From positions 1 through 8,525 of the forward strand of contig JAISKX010000089.1 in assembly GCA_031260765.1 (NCBI GenBank): a stretch of 8,525 nucleotides of DNA, given 5' to 3'. Below are positions 6,730-8,525 of this stretch, in pieces (position 1 is the stretch's first letter; every line of letters starts with the position of its first letter). The translations under genes and the position numbers were made by a program. The notes beneath the pieces are model-generated. The model had not been told where the DNA came from and ran no database searches. It saw nothing but the letters and a program-made list of their open reading frames with translations. The DNA comes from Endomicrobium sp. Lineage in GTDB: Bacteria > Elusimicrobiota > Endomicrobiia > Endomicrobiales > Endomicrobiaceae.

Positions 6730-7340
6730 AACATAATCTTTCAATTCATTCATTAAGAAAAATGCTTTCAAATATGCCTATGCCGATAGAAGAAATAAAG
6801 AAAAAGTTAGATGATTTTCGGTGCAGAAAGGATAAAGACATAGAAAATTTTTTGCGATTTGAGGCGATTAAATATGAAAGAACTGGGAAAGCGAGAACAT
6901 ATCTCATTACAGACGACGCAAACGGAGTTCTTATAGGTTATTTTACGCTTTCAATAAACTCAATTACTTTTGATAAAGGGATAGATAGTAAGGTTAAGAA
7001 AATTCTTGATTATGAAGCAGATAGGAAACAATTCAAATATATGAAGAAGCCTTTTGTTCCTGCAATTCTTTTGGCATTATTTGGCAAAGATGACAATAAG
7101 TTCAAGGAATATTTATTACAAGTTGAAGAAATCGGCGTGAAAAGATTATCTGACATAGTGTTTCCTGCGATTTTTAAAATAGCCCGACAAGTCAGTAATG
7201 TAATCGGCGGGCAAGTGATATATTTAGATTGCGAAAAAGATAAGAAACTTATTAAATTTTATGAAAATTTTAATTTTACGCATTTTCGCAACAATGAATA
7301 TGATAAGAATTTAACTCAAATGATGAGAGTGATAAATTAA
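6711..7340 (+). CDS. GNAT-family N-acetyltransferase, candidate toxin
   Basis: This 209-residue protein has GNAT features. KARTYLITDDANGVLIGYFT (60-79) is the early strand-turn-strand in which the enzyme core contacts substrate. YLDCEKDKKLIKFYENFNFT (171-190) is the terminal 'FYe..nF' helix-strand that closes the acetyl-CoA fold. The acetyl-CoA loop normally reads Q/R-x-x-G-x-G/A; the equivalent region here is LFGKDDNKFKEYLLQVEEIGVKRL (about 123-146), which lacks the classic form, as in some clostridial GNAT families having 'lGK' there. The substrate is unknown: GNAT toxins acetylate charged tRNAs, but other GNATs modify small molecules or proteins. ATG 6711 overlaps the upstream gene by 19 bases and lacks a strong ribosome site, suggesting coupled translation; TTG 6726 and ATG 6762 are weaker alternatives. 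Confidence 0.8.
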   Translation: MGNKILKHNLSIHSLRKMLSNMPMPIEEIKKKLDDFRCRKDKDIENFLRFEAIKYERTGKARTYLITDDANGVLIGYFTLSINSITFDKGIDSKVKKILDYEADRKQFKYMKKPFVPAILLALFGKDDNKFKEYLLQVEEIGVKRLSDIVFPAIFKIARQVSNVIGGQVIYLDCEKDKKLIKFYENFNFTHFRNNEYDKNLTQMMRVIN

Positions 7341-7366
7341 TAGATAAAATAATCGCCCAGTCTCAA

Positions 7367-7508
7367 GGTCGCGCCGTCCAAAACCCCAAAACGCATTGAT
7401 TTTTATTTGTATTTTTCAAATCTTTTAAGTATAATCCCGCCAATCCAAACAACCCCGAATGGTCGCGCCGTTCAAACCCAAAACGCATTGATTTTTATGT
7501 ATCAATTT
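7367..7508 (+). repeat. Promoter-bearing repeat block, copy B, with internal direct repeat
   Basis: Bases 7386-7455 match copy A (6391-6460) at about 65 of 70 positions, and the downstream part resembles 6490-6525. Copy B shows its inner structure more clearly: GGTCGCGCCGTYCAAA followed by CCCAAAACGCATTGATTTTTAT occurs at 7367-7406 and again at 7461-7498, a direct repeat with a period of about 94 bases. The second unit contains a 6-bp hairpin ATTGAT/ATCAAT (7487-7492 with 7501-7506), as in copy A. The 192-base gap between the GNAT and Rpn genes is almost entirely this element. Confidence 0.8.
7407..7435 (+). promoter_or_regulatory. Predicted sigma-70-type promoter in repeat copy B
   Basis: TTGTAT (7407-7412), 17 bases, then a perfect TATAAT (7430-7435), matching the arrangement in copy A with one base difference in the -35 element. 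A start near 7442 would give a leader of about 90 bases before the Rpn ATG. Confidence 0.65.
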
Positions 7509-7532
7509 TAATTAGCAAACAAGGACAAAAAA

Positions 7533-8414
7533 ATGAAACAAAATCAAGAAGAAAGATTAAATCCCTTAAACGATTATATGTTTCAAAAGTGTATGGGAGA
7601 AAAAGGCGACGAGGAGCAGTTATTAGATTTTCTCAATGCGGTGCTTGGTTATAGCGGCGATTATAAATTATCTTCTGTAGAGATATTAGAAAACAAAACA
7701 TTTCTTGCCGACACATTGGGCAAAAAGGCTTGTATTTTAGATGTTAGAGCAGTAGTCGCCGATGGGACAAAAGTAAATATAGAAGTGCAGTTAAACACAT
7801 TCAAAGATATGGACAAGAGGATATTGTTTTATTGGAGCAAAGAATTTGTAGAGACATTAGACTCAGGCGAGCAATATAGGCAATTACCGAAAGTGATAGT
7901 AATCAACATATTAGATTTCAACTTAATACCGACAGAGAAGATAAAAGAATATCACACAAGTTTTCACATAAGGGAAGACAAACATACGGAATATAAATTG
8001 ACGGACATATTAGAGATACATTGTATAGAGATGTTAAAGTTCCATCAATTAGAAAACAAAAACAAAGAAAATCCATTACACAAATGGTTAATAATGTTTG
8101 ATTGGAGGACAAATATGGAAATGATAAATGAAATCACGCAAAAAGACGCAGCGGCAAAGAGCTTTCAAGAGAAGTTCAATGCAGTATCAAGGGATCCGCA
8201 GGAGATGAGATTATATTTTCTAAGGGAAATGGCGCGCTTAGACTACAACAGCGGCATAGATGACGCCCGCACTGAAGGCAGACGCGAAGGGATGATTGAA
8301 GGCGAACAAAAAAGGAATATTGAGATTGCTAAAAAGATGAAATCGCAGGGGATTTCTGTTGAGCAGATAAATCAATGGACAGGACTTTCAAATAAGGAAA
8401 TTGAGAAAATATAA
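7533..8414 (+). CDS. Rpn-family recombination-promoting nuclease / PD-(D/E)XK transposase-like protein (PDDEXK_2)
   Basis: This 293-residue protein is a member of the Rpn (PDDEXK_2, transposase_31-like) family of DNA endonucleases, first linked to RecA-independent recombination and later to phage defence in E. coli. The family opening NPLNDYMFQKCMG (10-22) is clear. The PD-(D/E)XK core is visible as CILDVRAVVADGTKVNIEVQ (67-86), with Asp70, Glu84 and Gln86 as the expected metal-binding and catalytic residues, followed by RILFYWSKEFVETLDSGEQY (96-115). All key residues are present, so it looks intact. The C-terminal part (about 240-293) has a basic-acidic helix with GIDDARTEGRREGMIEGEQK and a small helical end QWTGLSNKEIEKI resembling a helix-turn-helix. 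The ATG follows AAGGA (7521-7525) at 7 bases. An internal ribosome site lies within the gene (see 8115-8414). It stands alone behind promoter copy B. Confidence 0.9.
   Translation: MKQNQEERLNPLNDYMFQKCMGEKGDEEQLLDFLNAVLGYSGDYKLSSVEILENKTFLADTLGKKACILDVRAVVADGTKVNIEVQLNTFKDMDKRILFYWSKEFVETLDSGEQYRQLPKVIVINILDFNLIPTEKIKEYHTSFHIREDKHTEYKLTDILEIHCIEMLKFHQLENKNKENPLHKWLIMFDWRTNMEMINEITQKDAAAKSFQEKFNAVSRDPQEMRLYFLREMARLDYNSGIDDARTEGRREGMIEGEQKRNIEIAKKMKSQGISVEQINQWTGLSNKEIEKI
8115..8414 (+). CDS. Candidate intragenic short product of the Rpn gene (C-terminal 99 residues)
   Basis: An in-frame ATG at 8115 (Met195 of the Rpn protein) is preceded by GGAGG (8104-8108) with 6 bases between, as good a ribosome site as that of any gene here and much better than the AAGGA of the full-length start. 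It would make residues 195-293: the region after the nuclease core, including the charged helix and the helix-turn-helix-like end, without Asp70/Glu84/Gln86. In E. coli rpn genes a C-terminal protein made from an internal start binds and blocks the full-length nuclease toxin; a similar intragenic antitoxin is the inference here. The GGAGG falls on Trp191-Arg192 codons (TGG AGG), so coincidence is possible. AATAAT at 8090-8095 could be a weak -10 element, but I see no good -35. Confidence 0.45.
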   Translation: MEMINEITQKDAAAKSFQEKFNAVSRDPQEMRLYFLREMARLDYNSGIDDARTEGRREGMIEGEQKRNIEIAKKMKSQGISVEQINQWTGLSNKEIEKI

Positions 8415-8435
8415 TACCCTTTAAAATATGGTAGG

Positions 8436-8455
8436 GGCAGACCCATGTGTCTGCC
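8436..8455. repeat. Short perfect palindrome between genes (REP-like)
   Basis: GGCAGAC (8436-8442) and GTCTGCC (8449-8455) are perfect reverse complements around CCATGT. The flanks are GGTAGG upstream and an A run downstream, so on the + strand there is no U tract to make a terminator. Palindromes of this type, with GGGGC..ACCCATGTG wording, recur between genes in many bacterial genomes, so a dispersed repeat is the likelier reading. Confidence 0.5.
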
Positions 8456-8485
8456 AAAAAAAACAAAAGTTTTTCAGGAATAAAA

Positions 8486-8525
8486 ATGAATGAAAACATA
8501 AAGCCAATCCCAGCCCCCGAAGGTC
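8486..8525 (+). CDS. Start of an unidentified gene, cut by the window edge
   Basis: ATG 8486 follows CAGGAA (8475-8480) at suitable spacing, and the frame stays open to the end of the window, giving MNENIKPIPAPEG. Thirteen residues are too few to assign a family. The nearby ATG at 8490 in another frame stops after three codons, so 8486 is the better choice. No promoter is evident in the 71 bases after the Rpn gene, so it may be read through from there. Confidence 0.4.
   Translation, partial: MNENIKPIPAPEG

Noticed and set aside
6391..7508. Possible CRISPR-like repeats
   Set aside because: There are only two large copies about 1 kb apart with a gene pair between them, and no regular short repeats and spacers.
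8436..8466. Intrinsic terminator of the Rpn gene
   Set aside because: The stem is good but is followed by A-rich, not T-rich, DNA on the coding strand, and the base run on the other side does not give a clear terminator for the minus strand either.

Overview
The window is AT-rich bacterial DNA with strong AGGAGG-type ribosome binding sites and tightly packed, same-strand genes. It carries most of a Tad/Flp (tight adherence, type IVc) pilus operon followed by an accessory region. No secretin (RcpA/CpaC) or outer-membrane lipoprotein gene is visible next to the assembly genes. Together with the strong Shine-Dalgarno sites this fits a low-GC, single-membrane lineage such as Clostridia (Bacillota), but that assignment is inference: there is no rRNA or other taxonomic marker, and the secretin could lie outside the window.

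Positions 1-6295 are the pilus region, all on the + strand. In order they hold: the 3' end of a probable TadE/TadG-like minor pilin; a 55-residue Flp major pilin bracketed by two hairpins; CpaB/RcpC; one long protein fusing a degenerate TadZ/CpaE (MinD-like) domain to the TadA/CpaF secretion ATPase; TadB; TadC; and a two-pass membrane protein with a probable Cache-like extracytoplasmic sensor and a PAS-like cytoplasmic end but no output domain. TadA-TadB-TadC overlap by 4 bases at each junction (ATGA), indicating translational coupling. The ATPase powers the TadB/TadC membrane platform, which extrudes the cleaved Flp pilin; TadZ normally localises the machine at a pole, and here it is built into the ATPase.

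Positions 6296-8525 are an accessory region. It starts with about 95 bases of palindrome-rich intergenic DNA. Then come two gene units, each preceded by a near-identical block of about 130-140 bases carrying a TTGYAT-17-TATAAT promoter. The first unit is a 60-residue protein overlapping a GNAT acetyltransferase, with toxin-antitoxin architecture. The second is an Rpn-family PD-(D/E)XK nuclease (PDDEXK_2). The Rpn gene contains a perfectly placed internal Shine-Dalgarno and in-frame ATG that would make its C-terminal 99 residues as a separate protein, the arrangement reported for the intragenic antitoxins of E. coli rpn genes. The window closes with a short palindrome and the first codons of another gene.

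The points most worth checking are the intragenic start in the Rpn gene, the TadZ-TadA fusion with a palindrome at its 5' end, and the duplicated promoter block in front of the two accessory units.
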